A DNA stretch of 64,000 nucleotides from DATJKD01 sp963834855. GTDB lineage: Bacteria; Pseudomonadota; Gammaproteobacteria; Steroidobacterales; Steroidobacteraceae. Where the stretch lies: assembly GCA_963834855.1 (NCBI GenBank), contig CAWIDH010000022.1:124001-188000 (forward strand), given 5' to 3'. The notes under the pieces are model-generated. The model was not told the DNA's origin. It saw only the letters and a program-made list of their open reading frames with translations, and did not search any database. Position 1 is the first letter of the stretch. Every line of letters begins with the position of its first letter. Below are positions 16,457 through 25,363 of this stretch, in pieces. The position numbers and the translations under genes were made by a program.

Positions 16457-16948
16457 ATGAGCTTGAACTGGAAGCTGATCCTGGGCGGTGGCCTGGCCTG
16501 GTTCGTGGCTACCTGGCTCGTCTCGTTCGCGACTGGGCCGTTGGTCCACGACGGCGTGCTGAAGGAGACCTACCAGGCGACCGCTTCGTTCTGGCGTCCG
16601 GAACTGATGGAAGAGCCGCCCAACATGGCGGCGCTCCTGCCTCGCTGGATCACGGCAGGTCTGATCGGCTCCTTCCTGACTGCCCTGGTCTACGGCTGGG
16701 TGCGCCCCGCGCTCACGGGCGCCGGCTGGATGCGCGGGATCAAGTTCGGTGTCATCGTGTTCATCCTGTTCCTGGTCGCGACGCTCGGCTGGTCCGGCGT
16801 GTTCAACCTGCCGGACAAGGTCTGGGGCTGGTGGACCCTCGAATCGATCGTCTACCTGCCGGCGGGCGGGGCCGCACTCGGCTGGGCGGCGGAGAAGCTC
16901 GCTCCACTCACCGGCGAGAGGCTCGCTGCCCACGCTGCAAGGACCTGA
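16457..16948 (+). CDS. Four-helix membrane protein of unknown function
   Basis: 163 residues, four hydrophobic segments (WKLILGGGLAWFVATWLVSF, LIGSFLTALVYGW, FGVIVFILFLVATLGW, IVYLPAGGAALGWAAE). ATG at 16457 follows a GGGGGA ribosome site. No catalytic motif and no family recognised. An alpha/beta hydrolase gene starts 7 bases after its stop. Confidence 0.7.
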   Translation: MSLNWKLILGGGLAWFVATWLVSFATGPLVHDGVLKETYQATASFWRPELMEEPPNMAALLPRWITAGLIGSFLTALVYGWVRPALTGAGWMRGIKFGVIVFILFLVATLGWSGVFNLPDKVWGWWTLESIVYLPAGGAALGWAAEKLAPLTGERLAAHAART

Positions 16949-16955
16949 GCTGACC

Positions 16956-17856
16956 GTGTATCAACCACGGCGCGCTCCACTGCACGAGGAGCGCGCCGTG
17001 CGCGGCCTGCCCCATCATCTGACGCGCTGGCCGGGGTCCGACCCGCAGCCGTGGCTGCTGCTGCACGGCTGGATGGACGCCGGCGCGACCTTCCAGTTCC
17101 TCGCGGATGCGCTGCCCGCGACGCGCTCGCTCGTCGCGCTCGACTGGCGCGGTTTCGGCGAGAGCGCGTGGCCCGATGACGGCTACTGGTTTCCGGACTA
17201 CTACGCCGATCTCGATGCGCTGCTCGGGCAGCTCTCGCCCGACGCGCCCGCGACGCTGATCGGGCACAGCATGGGCGCCAACGTCGCCATGATGTACGCG
17301 GGCATCCGGCCCGAGCGGGTGCGCGCCGTGATCTGCATCGAGGGCTTCGGCCTGCCGCGCACGCGCCCGGAGCAGGCGGCCGAGCGTTACCGGACCTGGC
17401 TCACGCAGCTGGGCGAGACGCCAGCCTTTGCGCGCTTTCCGTCGCACGAGGCGTTCGCGCAGTTCCTCGGCAAGCGCAACCCGCGCCTGCCGCCCGAACG
17501 AGCCGCGTTCATTGCCCGCGCCTGGGCCGCGGCCCACGCCGGACGGCGGCGTGACGATGCGCGCCGACCCGCGGCACAAGCGCGTGAACCCGGTGCTCTA
17601 CCGTCGCGAGGAGGCCGAGGCGTGCTGGCGCGCGATCACAGCGCCGGTGCTCTTCATCGTCGCCGCCGACACGGAGGTTGCCGCGCGCTTCGGTGATGAC
17701 GCCGCGATCGAGCGCATGCGCGGGTTCGTGCCGCAGCTCACTGCGGTCACGATCGACGACGCGAGCCACATGGTGCACCACGAGAGGCCCGAGGCACTTG
17801 CCCGTGCGATCGAGGAGTTCATGGGTTCGCTGCCGGAAAACCGCGCGTTGCGCTGA
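16956..17856 (+). CDS. Alpha/beta hydrolase (one frame break)
   Basis: Typical alpha/beta hydrolase: WLLLHGWMDAGATFQ (oxyanion HG motif), LDWRGFGES, nucleophile elbow IGHSMGANVAM (Ser in GHSMG), acid region APVLFIVAADTEV and catalytic histidine in DASHMVHHERPE. Substrate not predictable; esterase or lipase-like. GTG start at 16956. The frame breaks near 17535-17545; removal of one base (GCGGCCC to GCGCCC) joins FIARAWAA to PTPDGGVTMRADPRHK, and the 3n+1 span agrees. About 300 residues when repaired. Confidence 0.85.
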
Positions 17857-17931
17857 GTCGTGCCTGCGCCGCGTCGAGCCGATGAGTGACCGGCCAGCGT
17901 CACGCCACGCCCGGAATCCAGCACCGCCACT

Positions 17932-17937
17932 TATAAT
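17932..17937 (+). promoter_or_regulatory. Possible -10 box
   Basis: A perfect TATAAT in otherwise GC-rich sequence, 26 bases before the ATG at 17963. No good -35 hexamer at the normal distance, so the assignment is tentative. Confidence 0.35.
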
Positions 17938-17962
17938 CGTTCGGTTGGATCCCGAGCACCGG

Positions 17963-19657
17963 ATGAACGACACGACTTCCACGCCCGCCCGCTGGTTCGC
18001 CGAGCTGCGCCGCCGCAAGGTGGTGCGCGTCGCGGTGGTCTACATCCTGATCGCCTGGGTGCTGATCCAGATCGCGGACGCGACCTTCGATCCGATCGGC
18101 CTGCCGGCCTGGGCGCACAAGCTCGTGATCGTGCTCGCGGCGCTGGGCTTTCCGCTCGCCTGCGGCCTGGCCTGGGCGTTCGACGTCACGCCGCGCGGCA
18201 TCGAGCGTGCGCAGCCGCGACCCGCCGGCCGCGACGAACCGTCGCCACCGTCGACGGCGGTCGCGAGGGGCACGCCGGGCCAGGACGCGGCCACCTCGCT
18301 CACGCCGCAACCCGTGCCCGTCGGCGCCGCGGTGACGGCCACGGCGCATCCCTCGGTCGCGATCCTGCCGTTCGCGGACATGAGCGCGTCGCGCGACCAG
18401 GGTTATTTCTGCGACGGGATCGCCGAGGAGATCATCAATGCGCTCAGCTGCGTGCGCGGGCTGCAGGTCGTCTCGCGGACCTCGTCCTTCCAATTCAAGG
18501 AACGCGCCGCGGATGTTCGTGAGATCGGCCGCTCGCTCGGCGTGACCGCGGTGCTGGAAGGCAGCGTGCGCCGCTCCGCGGACCGCGCCCGGATCACCGT
18601 GCAGCTCGTTTCGGCGGGCGACGGATTCCACCTCTGGTCGGAGAGCTTCGACCGCGGGCTCGAGGACATATTCGCGACCCAGAGCGAGATCGCGCAGAAC
18701 ATCGTGCGCGCACTGCGCTCGAGCCTGACGAAGGAGGAGGCGGCGAACATCGAGCGCGGCGGCACGCGCAATCCCCAAGCCTACGAGTACTACCTGCGGG
18801 CGCGGCAGCTGCACAACGAGCAGAGCGACACCACGATCAAGCAGTCGATCGAGCTGTATCGCCGCGCCGCTCAGGCGGATCCGGACTTCGCGAAGGCGCA
18901 CGCCGGGCTCGCGATGGCGCTCGCGTCCGCGACCTTCTGGCGCATGGTCGAGCCCGGCGCAATGGAGGAGGCGATGCGTGCCGCGAGGCGCGCGCACGAG
19001 CTGGCGCCCGACCTGCCCGAGGCCTGGCTCGCACAGGGAAACCTGTATTCGGCGTCATTGCAGTACGACCTCGCCGACCGCGCGTTCGAGAAGGCGCTGG
19101 CAGGCAACCCCGATTCGTTCGAGGTGCTGCTGCTCTACGCGCGTCACGCCTTCAGTGCCGGGCAGACCGCCAAGTCGGTCGAACTGTTCGAGCGCGCGCA
19201 GCGCGTGGAGCCGGAGGACTACCAGGTCGCCGCCCTGCTGGCGGGCAGCGTGCGCAAGCTCGGGAACGCGGAGGCTGCCCTGGAGGCCGACCGTGCGGCG
19301 ATCAAGCTTCTCGAGCGGCGAATCGAGCTCTATCCGGACGATACTCGGGCGCTGCACCTCGCGGCCGGCGTGTACGCGAAGCTCGGCCAGCGGGAACGCG
19401 CGATCGCCGTCGCCGAGCGCGCGCTCGCGCTGCGCCCGCGCGAGTTTGCAACCCTCTACAACGTCGCCTGCGCCTATGCGCAGCTCGGCGAGAAGGAGCG
19501 CGCGCTCGCGATCCTCGAGGGCTTCAGCAAGGTCGGGCAGGGCAGCTTCGACTGGATCCGCGAGGACCCGGACTTCGAGAGCCTGCACGGCGATCCGCGT
19601 TTCGAACGCGTGGTCGAGCATCTCTCCGACCTGACCAGAGCCCCGGGGACCGGCTGA
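17963..19657 (+). CDS. Membrane-anchored TolB-like / TPR protein
   Basis: 564 residues. N-terminal cytoplasmic piece, then two hydrophobic segments (VAVVYILIAWVLIQIADATF and KLVIVLAALGFPLACGLAWAF), a disordered Pro/Ala linker, a FlgO/TolB-like domain starting SVAILPFADMSASRDQGYFCDG with GIAEEIINALS, VVSRTSSFQFK, LEGSVRRS and ITVQLVSAGDGFHLWSESFD, then TPR repeats to the C-terminus. This architecture occurs in many proteobacteria, often with other N-terminal signalling domains. A paralogue with a TIR domain in place of the membrane part is at 48904-50691; the two share the end pattern W(I/M)R(E/N)DPDF.SL. Function unknown; scaffold or sensor. Confidence 0.85.
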   Translation: MNDTTSTPARWFAELRRRKVVRVAVVYILIAWVLIQIADATFDPIGLPAWAHKLVIVLAALGFPLACGLAWAFDVTPRGIERAQPRPAGRDEPSPPSTAVARGTPGQDAATSLTPQPVPVGAAVTATAHPSVAILPFADMSASRDQGYFCDGIAEEIINALSCVRGLQVVSRTSSFQFKERAADVREIGRSLGVTAVLEGSVRRSADRARITVQLVSAGDGFHLWSESFDRGLEDIFATQSEIAQNIVRALRSSLTKEEAANIERGGTRNPQAYEYYLRARQLHNEQSDTTIKQSIELYRRAAQADPDFAKAHAGLAMALASATFWRMVEPGAMEEAMRAARRAHELAPDLPEAWLAQGNLYSASLQYDLADRAFEKALAGNPDSFEVLLLYARHAFSAGQTAKSVELFERAQRVEPEDYQVAALLAGSVRKLGNAEAALEADRAAIKLLERRIELYPDDTRALHLAAGVYAKLGQRERAIAVAERALALRPREFATLYNVACAYAQLGEKERALAILEGFSKVGQGSFDWIREDPDFESLHGDPRFERVVEHLSDLTRAPGTG

Positions 19658-19658
19658 C

Positions 19659-20312
19659 GTGACCGGGATGCGCACGACGACGGCGCCGCTGGCGCTGCTG
19701 CTGGTGGTGGGCCTGGCCTTCGCGTGGTCGGGAATCCGGCCCCACGACCGCGTCACCTGGTGGCTGGAGGTCCTGCCGGTGGTCGTCGCGGTGCCGATCC
19801 TCATTGCGACCGCGTGGCGTTTTCCATTGACGCCGCTCGTGTATACGCTGATCGCGCTCCATTGCCTCATCCTGGTCCTGGGCGGCCACTACACCTATGC
19901 GCGCGTCCCGCTCGGGTTCTGGATGCAGGACTGGTTCGACCTCGCGCGCAACCACTACGACCGCATCGGACACTTCATGCAGGGTTTCGGCCCGGCGATG
20001 ATCGCCCGTGAGCTGTTGTTGCGCACCTCACCGTTGCGGCCCGGCCGCTGGCTGTTCGCCATCGTCACCCTCAGCATCCTGGGAGTGAGCGCCTTCTACG
20101 AGTTCACCGAGTGGTGGGCCGCGCTTGCAGGCGGCGAGGCGGCCGATGCGTTCCTCGGCACGCAGGGCGACCCCTGGGACACGCAGTGGGATATGTTTCT
20201 TGCGTTCTGCGGGGCGGTGACCGCGCAGCTTCTGCTCGCGCCGCTGCACGACCGGCAGCTCGCGGCACTCGCGCGGCCGCACCCTGGCACCCGGGCCGCG
20301 GTGCCGCGCTGA
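19659..20312 (+). CDS. DUF2238 (YjdF-like) inner membrane protein
   Basis: 217 residues with about six hydrophobic segments. The pattern NHYDRIGHFMQGFGPAMIARELLLR and FYEFTEWWAAL...GTQGDPWDTQWDMFLA is diagnostic of the DUF2238/YjdF family. Function unknown. GTG start at 19659 directly after the previous stop (an in-frame ATG is at 19668). Followed after 13 bases by a PGPGW-family gene. Confidence 0.88.
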   Translation: MTGMRTTTAPLALLLVVGLAFAWSGIRPHDRVTWWLEVLPVVVAVPILIATAWRFPLTPLVYTLIALHCLILVLGGHYTYARVPLGFWMQDWFDLARNHYDRIGHFMQGFGPAMIARELLLRTSPLRPGRWLFAIVTLSILGVSAFYEFTEWWAALAGGEAADAFLGTQGDPWDTQWDMFLAFCGAVTAQLLLAPLHDRQLAALARPHPGTRAAVPR

Positions 20313-20325
20313 GCGAAGGACGACC

Positions 20326-20595
20326 GTGCACCTGCCGAAGCGACGACCGATCCCCTACATCTGGGCCCGCCGCATAGCGGTCTCCATCGTCGGCGGCACG
20401 GTGCTGCTGATCGGTGTGGCGATGCTGGTGCTGCCCGGGCCGGGCCTGCTCGTGATCCCGCTCGGCCTCGCCATCCTCGGCGTCGAGTACGCCTGGGCGC
20501 GCTTGTGGCTGCGCAAGGTCAAGTCGCGGACTGCCGACGTGATGGACGTCCTCCGGCGCAACACCCCGTTCATGCGGCAGGACGACCGCGACTGA
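20326..20595 (+). CDS. PGPGW-type small transmembrane protein
   Basis: 89 residues with one long hydrophobic region containing VLPGPGLLVIPLGLAILGVE followed by YAWARLWLRKVK, the signature of the PGPGW putative transmembrane family. GTG start at 20326. Its stop (TGA, 20593-20595) directly abuts the ATG of the following MFS gene. Function unknown. Confidence 0.8.
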   Translation: MHLPKRRPIPYIWARRIAVSIVGGTVLLIGVAMLVLPGPGLLVIPLGLAILGVEYAWARLWLRKVKSRTADVMDVLRRNTPFMRQDDRD

Positions 20596-21838
20596 ATGGG
20601 TACGCGGAGCGACTCCCGCCTCGCGGTCCTGCGCAACCGGGATTTCAGCCTCTACCTCACCGCGCGCTTCCTCGGGACGCTGGCGGTGCAGATGCAGACC
20701 GTCGCCGTGGGCTGGCAGGTCTACGAGGTCACGCGCGATCCGCTGGACCTGGGCCTGATCGGGCTGTCGCAGTTCCTGCCGTTCGTGCTCCTGATCCTGC
20801 CGGCCGGACAACTCGCGGACAGCCGCGACCGGCGGCGCATCATCACCGCCTGCTACGCGCTCGAAGCTGCAACTGCGCGCTGCTGCTGCTCGCGATCGGC
20901 CTGCGCGGGCTGGCGGAGGCGTGGCCGGTGTTCGCGGTGATGGTGCTGTTCGGCATCGCGCGGGCATTCCAGATGCCGACCGGGCAGGCGCTGCTGCCGA
21001 ACCTCGTGCCGCGCGAGCAGTTCGGCACCGCGGTCGCGATCAACTCCTCGACCTGGCAGATCGCAACGATCGCCGGGCCTGCGCTCGGCGGCGTCGTGTA
21101 CCTCGCGGGCGCACCGGTCGTCTACGCGACGGTCGCGGTGCTGCTCGCCGCCGCCGTGGCGATGACCCTGGCGTTGCGCTCGGGGGGCGATCGCGGCAGC
21201 CGCGCGAGCCCGTGAGCGTGGCGACGCTGCTCTCGGGACTCGAGTTCGTGCGCAGCCGCCGCGTCGTGCTCGGCGCGATCTCCCTCGACCTCTTTGCGGT
21301 TCTGTTTGGTGGTGCCACGGCGCTGCTCCCGGTGTACGCGGCCGACGTGCTGCACACGGGGCCGCACGGGCTGGGGCTCCTGCGCACCGCGCCGGCGGTC
21401 GGCGCCGCGCTGTGCGGCATCGCGCTCAGCCTGATGCCGATCACGCGGCGCGTCGGTCGCCACATGTTCGGCGGCGTCGTCGTCTTCGGCGCCGCCACGA
21501 TCGTGTTCGGGTTATCCACGAGCTTCTGGCTGTCGCTCGTGGCGCTCACCGCGATGGGCGCGGGCGACATGGTCAGCGTCTACATCCGTCACCTTCTCGT
21601 GCAGCTCGAGACACCGGACGCCATCAGAGGGCGCGTAAGCGCGGTCAATGCCGTGTTCATCGGCGCGTCGAACGAGCTCGGCGAGTTCGAGTCCGGGCTG
21701 ACGGCAGCGTGGTTCGGAACCGTTCCGGCCGTGGTCCTCGGTGGCTGCCTCACGCTCGGGGTGGCGGCGCTCTGGACGCGGCTGTTTCCGGCGCTCGCGC
21801 GCATGGATCGCCTCCCCGAGCCCGCCACGAGCGCCTGA
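20596..21838 (+). CDS. MFS transporter, enterobactin-exporter-like (two frame breaks)
   Basis: MFS protein of the EntS-like group: NRDFSLYLTARFLGTLAVQMQTVAVGWQVYEVT at the N-terminus, LPAGQLADSRDRRRII after helix 2, then MPTGQALLPNLVPREQFGTAVAINSSTWQIATIAGPALGG and MVSVYIRHLLVQLETPDAIRGRVSAVNAVFIGASNELGEFESG. About 415 residues when repaired. The frame changes near 20880 and near 21185 (a run of six G where seven would restore the frame); both fit a missing base. Substrate unknown. Probably last gene of the 19659-21838 set. Confidence 0.85.
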
Positions 21839-21979
21839 GTGATGGCGGGGTAGCCCGGTCGGCCTCGCCACATGGAACGGGCCGATCGCGCGCAGGTGGT
21901 CAAGGGATGGGGCGCCGCGTCGAACCGCGGCGGCCGGTCCGATGTTCCCGCTCCGCGCGGTGGTGGTCTGGGTGACTGA

Positions 21980-21999
21980 TACTGTATATTTATACAGGC
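21980..21999 (+). promoter_or_regulatory. LexA (SOS) box overlapping the start of the radical SAM gene
   Basis: CTGTATATTTATACAG (21982-21997) is a full CTGT-N8-ACAG operator with an AT-only centre, the gammaproteobacterial LexA consensus. It ends three bases before the ATG at 22001. A TATATT inside the box could be the -10 hexamer, so LexA would block RNA polymerase directly and the transcript would be nearly leaderless. PA0069, the Pseudomonas aeruginosa homologue of the downstream gene, is a known LexA-regulon member. Confidence 0.88.
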
Positions 22000-22000
22000 C

Positions 22001-24133
22001 ATGACCGACCAGCGCAATATCCGCAAAGGACGCGGCGCCCTCTCCAACCCGGCGGGTCGCTTCGAGTCGCAACGCGTGGAGCTTCTGCATGATGGTCTGA
22101 GCGACGACGATGCCGGCGAGCTGCCGCCGCTCGAGACCACAGTTACGGCGGAGCATGCCAAAAGCATACTCACGCGTAACGATTCGCCCGATATCGGTTT
22201 CGACGTTTCGATCAACCCCTATCGCGGATGCGAGCATGGCTGTGTCTACTGCATGTCCGGCGATACGGAGGTGCTATTGCCGGACGGAAGCTCCGCGGCG
22301 CTGGCCGATCTCGCCGTAGGTGACGAGATCTGTGGAACGGCGCGGTTTGGCCACTATCGAACCTTCGTCAGCACGCGGGTTCTTGCGCACTGGAAAACGT
22401 ACAAGGCGGCTTTTCGCATTTCCCTCGCCGACGGCACGGTACTGGTCGCGAGCGCGGACCACCGTTTCCTGACCGAGCGTGGCTGGAAGTTTGTCGATTC
22501 AGGTGGAAACGCGCAGAGACCACACCTGACCACCAACAACTCGTTGCTCGGAATCGGTGCGTCCACCAGTGACCTCTGGCGCAGGCGGCGAGCTTCCGAG
22601 TCCGCCGATTTTCGCAAGGGCTACCTGTCAGGGATCATCAGGGGCGACGGTCTGCTGAGGTCTTATGCCTATGATCGTCGCGCGCGGGGACCGGACACTC
22701 ACTATCGCTTTCGCCTCGCGCTGGCCGACTTCGAGCCGCTCGACCGCGCCGCGGAGTACTTGTCGGGGTTCGGCATTGGAACACGACGAGCCGTCTTCCA
22801 GGCTGCGAGGCCCGGCCGCAAACGAATGGACCAGATCTGTACTTCGTCACGCGCAAACTTCGTGTCGATCGAACGCCTCATCGCATGGCCCGACCAGACT
22901 CAGGGCGAATGGGGCAACGGCTACCTCTCCGGTCTGTTCGATGCCGAGGGATCCTACAGTAACGGCATACTTCGCTTTGCCAACAGCGACCGCCGCATCC
23001 TGCAAGTTGCCCGCGACCGTCTCGGGCAGATGGGGTTCGATACGGCCTTCGAGACTGCGTCGACGCCAAGGGCGCGCCCGATGCACTACGTTCGCATCCG
23101 TGGTGGCCTGCGCGAGCATCTTCGGTTCTTCAGAGCCTGCGAGCCGGCCATCCACCGCAAGCGCAACTTTCTCGATCAGCGGCTGAAGTCCGAAGCCGAT
23201 CTCCGCGTGGTGAGCATCGAGGCAATGCCCGGCGTGCGGGAGCTGTACGACATCACGACGGAGACCGGCGACTTCATCGCGAACGGGACGGTGTCGCACA
23301 ACTGCTATGCGCGTCCTGGCCACTCGTACATGAACCTTTCGCCGGGACTCGATTTCGAGACCAAGCTGTTTTACAAACAAGGCGCTGCCAGGCTGCTGGA
23401 TGCAGAGCTGCGGCGACGCTCGTACGTCTGCAAGCCTGTGAACCTCGGCGCAAGCACCGACCCCTATCAGCCCATTGAACGCAAGCTCCGGGTGACGCGC
23501 TCGCTGCTGGAAGTGCTGTGCCGTTTCCGCAATCCCTTGACCATCGTCACGAAGTCGATGCTCGTAGAGCGAGACATCGATCTGCTGACGGACTTGGCGC
23601 GCGACGACCTCGTCAATGTTTTCATAAGCATTACCACTCTGGATCCGCGCCTCAAGCGCACTCTCGAGCCCAGGGCGCCATCGCCGTCAGCGCGCCTGCA
23701 CGCGGTGCGCGCGCTGCGCGAAGCAGGGATACCGGTCGGAGTGCTGGTGGCTCCCATCATCCCTGCGGTCAATGACGCCGAACTCGAGCAGATCATTGAG
23801 GAATGCGCCAACGCCGGGGCAGGCACGTGCGGCTACGTGCTGCTGCGCCTGCCCTGGGAAGTCAAAGACCTGTTCAGGGAATGGCTCGACGCTCACCTGC
23901 CGCTGAGGGCCGCGCACGTCATGTCGCTGATCAACGCCATGCGGTCTGGGAAGGACAATGACGCCCGCTTCGGTACTCGCATGAAGGGCGAGGGCCCGAT
24001 CGCGGACCTGATCCGGGCCCGGTTCAATGTGGCCTGCCGCCGGCATGGCCTGGCGCCCGCACGCGCGGTCGCCTTGTCGACCGCGCATTTCCGGATACCT
24101 CCGCCGGAAACGCCTCAATTGTCTCTCTGGTGA
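22001..24133 (+). CDS. PA0069-family radical SAM protein interrupted by an intein
   Basis: Host protein: PA0069/Rv2578c family (SplB-like) radical SAM protein. N-terminus KGRGALSNPAGRFESQRVE, ILTRNDSPDIGFDVSINPYRGCEHGCVY, then after the intein CYARPGHSYMNLSPGLDFETK and NLGASTDPYQPIERKLRVTR. The [4Fe-4S] motif is C77-x3-C81-x2-C, and the third cysteine comes from the C-extein (residue 435 of the precursor). The intein is residues 84-434. Predicted spliced protein about 359 residues, normal for the family. A LexA box sits on its start, so it should be DNA-damage inducible; the reaction is unknown. ATG at 22001 fits the usual distance to the KGRGA motif. No frame break. Confidence 0.93.
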   Translation: MTDQRNIRKGRGALSNPAGRFESQRVELLHDGLSDDDAGELPPLETTVTAEHAKSILTRNDSPDIGFDVSINPYRGCEHGCVYCMSGDTEVLLPDGSSAALADLAVGDEICGTARFGHYRTFVSTRVLAHWKTYKAAFRISLADGTVLVASADHRFLTERGWKFVDSGGNAQRPHLTTNNSLLGIGASTSDLWRRRRASESADFRKGYLSGIIRGDGLLRSYAYDRRARGPDTHYRFRLALADFEPLDRAAEYLSGFGIGTRRAVFQAARPGRKRMDQICTSSRANFVSIERLIAWPDQTQGEWGNGYLSGLFDAEGSYSNGILRFANSDRRILQVARDRLGQMGFDTAFETASTPRARPMHYVRIRGGLREHLRFFRACEPAIHRKRNFLDQRLKSEADLRVVSIEAMPGVRELYDITTETGDFIANGTVSHNCYARPGHSYMNLSPGLDFETKLFYKQGAARLLDAELRRRSYVCKPVNLGASTDPYQPIERKLRVTRSLLEVLCRFRNPLTIVTKSMLVERDIDLLTDLARDDLVNVFISITTLDPRLKRTLEPRAPSPSARLHAVRALREAGIPVGVLVAPIIPAVNDAELEQIIEECANAGAGTCGYVLLRLPWEVKDLFREWLDAHLPLRAAHVMSLINAMRSGKDNDARFGTRMKGEGPIADLIRARFNVACRRHGLAPARAVALSTAHFRIPPPETPQLSLW
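22250..23302 (+). other. Intein with LAGLIDADG endonuclease domain inside the radical SAM motif
   Basis: 351-residue in-frame intein. Block A: CMSGDTEVLLPDGSSAALA (Cys1 nucleophile). Block B: LVASADHRFLTERGWKFV with the conserved histidine. Homing endonuclease motifs: YLSGIIRGDGLL (near base 22623) and YLSGLFDAEGSY (near 22923), each with the acidic residue. Block F: RELYDITTETGDFIANG. Block G: VSHN followed by Cys+1. All catalytic residues for splicing are present, so it appears active. The +1 residue is the third iron-sulfur ligand of the host. Inteins at this site are known in some Rv2578c-family proteins. Confidence 0.95.
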
Positions 24134-24459
24134 GCCAGTTTGCCGGCCGTTCTCGATCAGGCGGTGACGCTCGACGCGACGCGCCGAGTTCGTCCGACGC
24201 GCCGAACAGCACGCGTTGACGGCGCTCACCCGTCCACGTGCGGCGGATCTCTACGCAGTTCCTAGCGGATCCGGACGCGCCGGCGCAGGCGGAACTCTTC
24301 ACATAACAGGCTGGCGGGCGAGGCGCCGGCGGGCATCGGTGCGTGCCTCCGACACACCCTTTCGTACGTATTTGCGTACGTAATGTTGAGCGTATACTCG
24401 AAGCGTCTTCGAGCATTGGCATCGTCGCGGTCGGGGTCAGCCGGCCGAGGGTTGGAGCC
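24134..24459. promoter_or_regulatory. Operon upstream region with possible sigma70 promoter
   Basis: 326 bases upstream of the eleven-gene envelope operon. A candidate promoter is TTTGCG (24371-24376), 16 bases, TATACT (24393-24398), giving a leader of about 55 bases. Next to it the sequence TACGTA occurs twice (CGTACGTA and GTACGTAA, 24363-24382), a possible operator half-site pair. No gene was found in 24134-24459; the open frame from 24343 is an extension of the first operon gene. Confidence 0.45.
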
Positions 24460-25266
24460 ATGAACGTCCCCATCGGTGATCCATGTCAACCTGACGGTTG
24501 GCGCGTGCGTTTGCGCCCTGTGGGCGGCGTGATCCTGGCCTGCCTCGCGACCGGTTGCATGACGTCCAAGATCGACGAGACGCGCCAGGTCGCCACCGCG
24601 ATCCAGGCCAACGAAGCGATCGTGCTGCTGAAGAAGCCGCAGATAGAGGGCGTCGGGACGGAGGAGGACTTTCTCGATTGCGTGCAGGAGAAACTCGGCG
24701 GTCAACTGATGCATCCGGAGGAGGGCCAGTCGCGGCGTTCGGCCCGGGGCGATGGTGTGCCGTTCCGGATCTATGGCGAGCAGGAGTTCACGGACGCGAT
24801 GTTCCCATGGTTCGAGCCAAGCACGGCGCCGAGCAATGCAGCGGGGCTCAAGACCTTGCTGCAGCGGCCAGGGGTCCTCGACCGCGTCAACCAGCTCGGC
24901 GTGCGCTACATCGTCTGGCTGGACGGCAACACCGTGAAATCCGACGGCGGCGGCAGCATCACCTGCGCGGCCGGACCCGGTGTGGCGGCCTGCATCGGGC
25001 TGGGCTGGTGGGAGAAGGAGTCGGGTTACATCGCGTCGATCTGGGACCTGCAGAACGTGTCCGAGGTCGGCTCCGTTACCGCGGATGTGAGCGGCACCTC
25101 GGTCATCATTGGCGCAATTGCGCCGATACCCATCATCACACCGGTGCGGGCAAAGGCCTGCAGTCAGTTGTCCGAGCAGCTCCGCTCGTTCCTGTTTGGC
25201 AACGACCTGGCCGTGGTTCCGGAGACGGCCGCGAGCCCGCCCCCTGCCCCGGGCTCGACCGGCTAA
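24460..25266 (+). CDS. Lipoprotein of unknown function (operon gene 1)
   Basis: 268-residue lipoprotein: signal VRLRPVGGVILACLATGC with lipidated Cys33. The mature part begins MTSKIDETRQVATAIQANEAIVLL and contains PFRIYGEQEFTDAMFPWFEP, LGVRYIVWLDGNTVKSDGGG and a central Gly/Ala/Cys-rich hydrophobic stretch (ITCAAGPGVAACIGLGWW). It ends in a Pro-rich tail. I do not recognise a characterised family; the pattern (nucleotide-free, one mixed alpha/beta domain) is seen in hypothetical proteobacterial lipoproteins. The ATG at 24460 begins the signal peptide; upstream in-frame codons from 24343 look non-coding. First gene of the co-directional set ending at 38727. Confidence 0.75.
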   Translation: MNVPIGDPCQPDGWRVRLRPVGGVILACLATGCMTSKIDETRQVATAIQANEAIVLLKKPQIEGVGTEEDFLDCVQEKLGGQLMHPEEGQSRRSARGDGVPFRIYGEQEFTDAMFPWFEPSTAPSNAAGLKTLLQRPGVLDRVNQLGVRYIVWLDGNTVKSDGGGSITCAAGPGVAACIGLGWWEKESGYIASIWDLQNVSEVGSVTADVSGTSVIIGAIAPIPIITPVRAKACSQLSEQLRSFLFGNDLAVVPETAASPPPAPGSTG

Positions 25267-25363
25267 CATTGAACCCGGGACCCGATTGCGGGTTCCAACG
25301 AGGGAGCGTGGCCGAACTGGCCGGGCAGGCGGCTGCCGCAGTGGATCGCGCGAGGCCTGCAAC

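Noticed and set aside
24363..24382. Doubled TACGTA as a restriction-modification control box
   Set aside because: No restriction or methylase gene is adjacent; it is noted only as a possible operator of the envelope operon.
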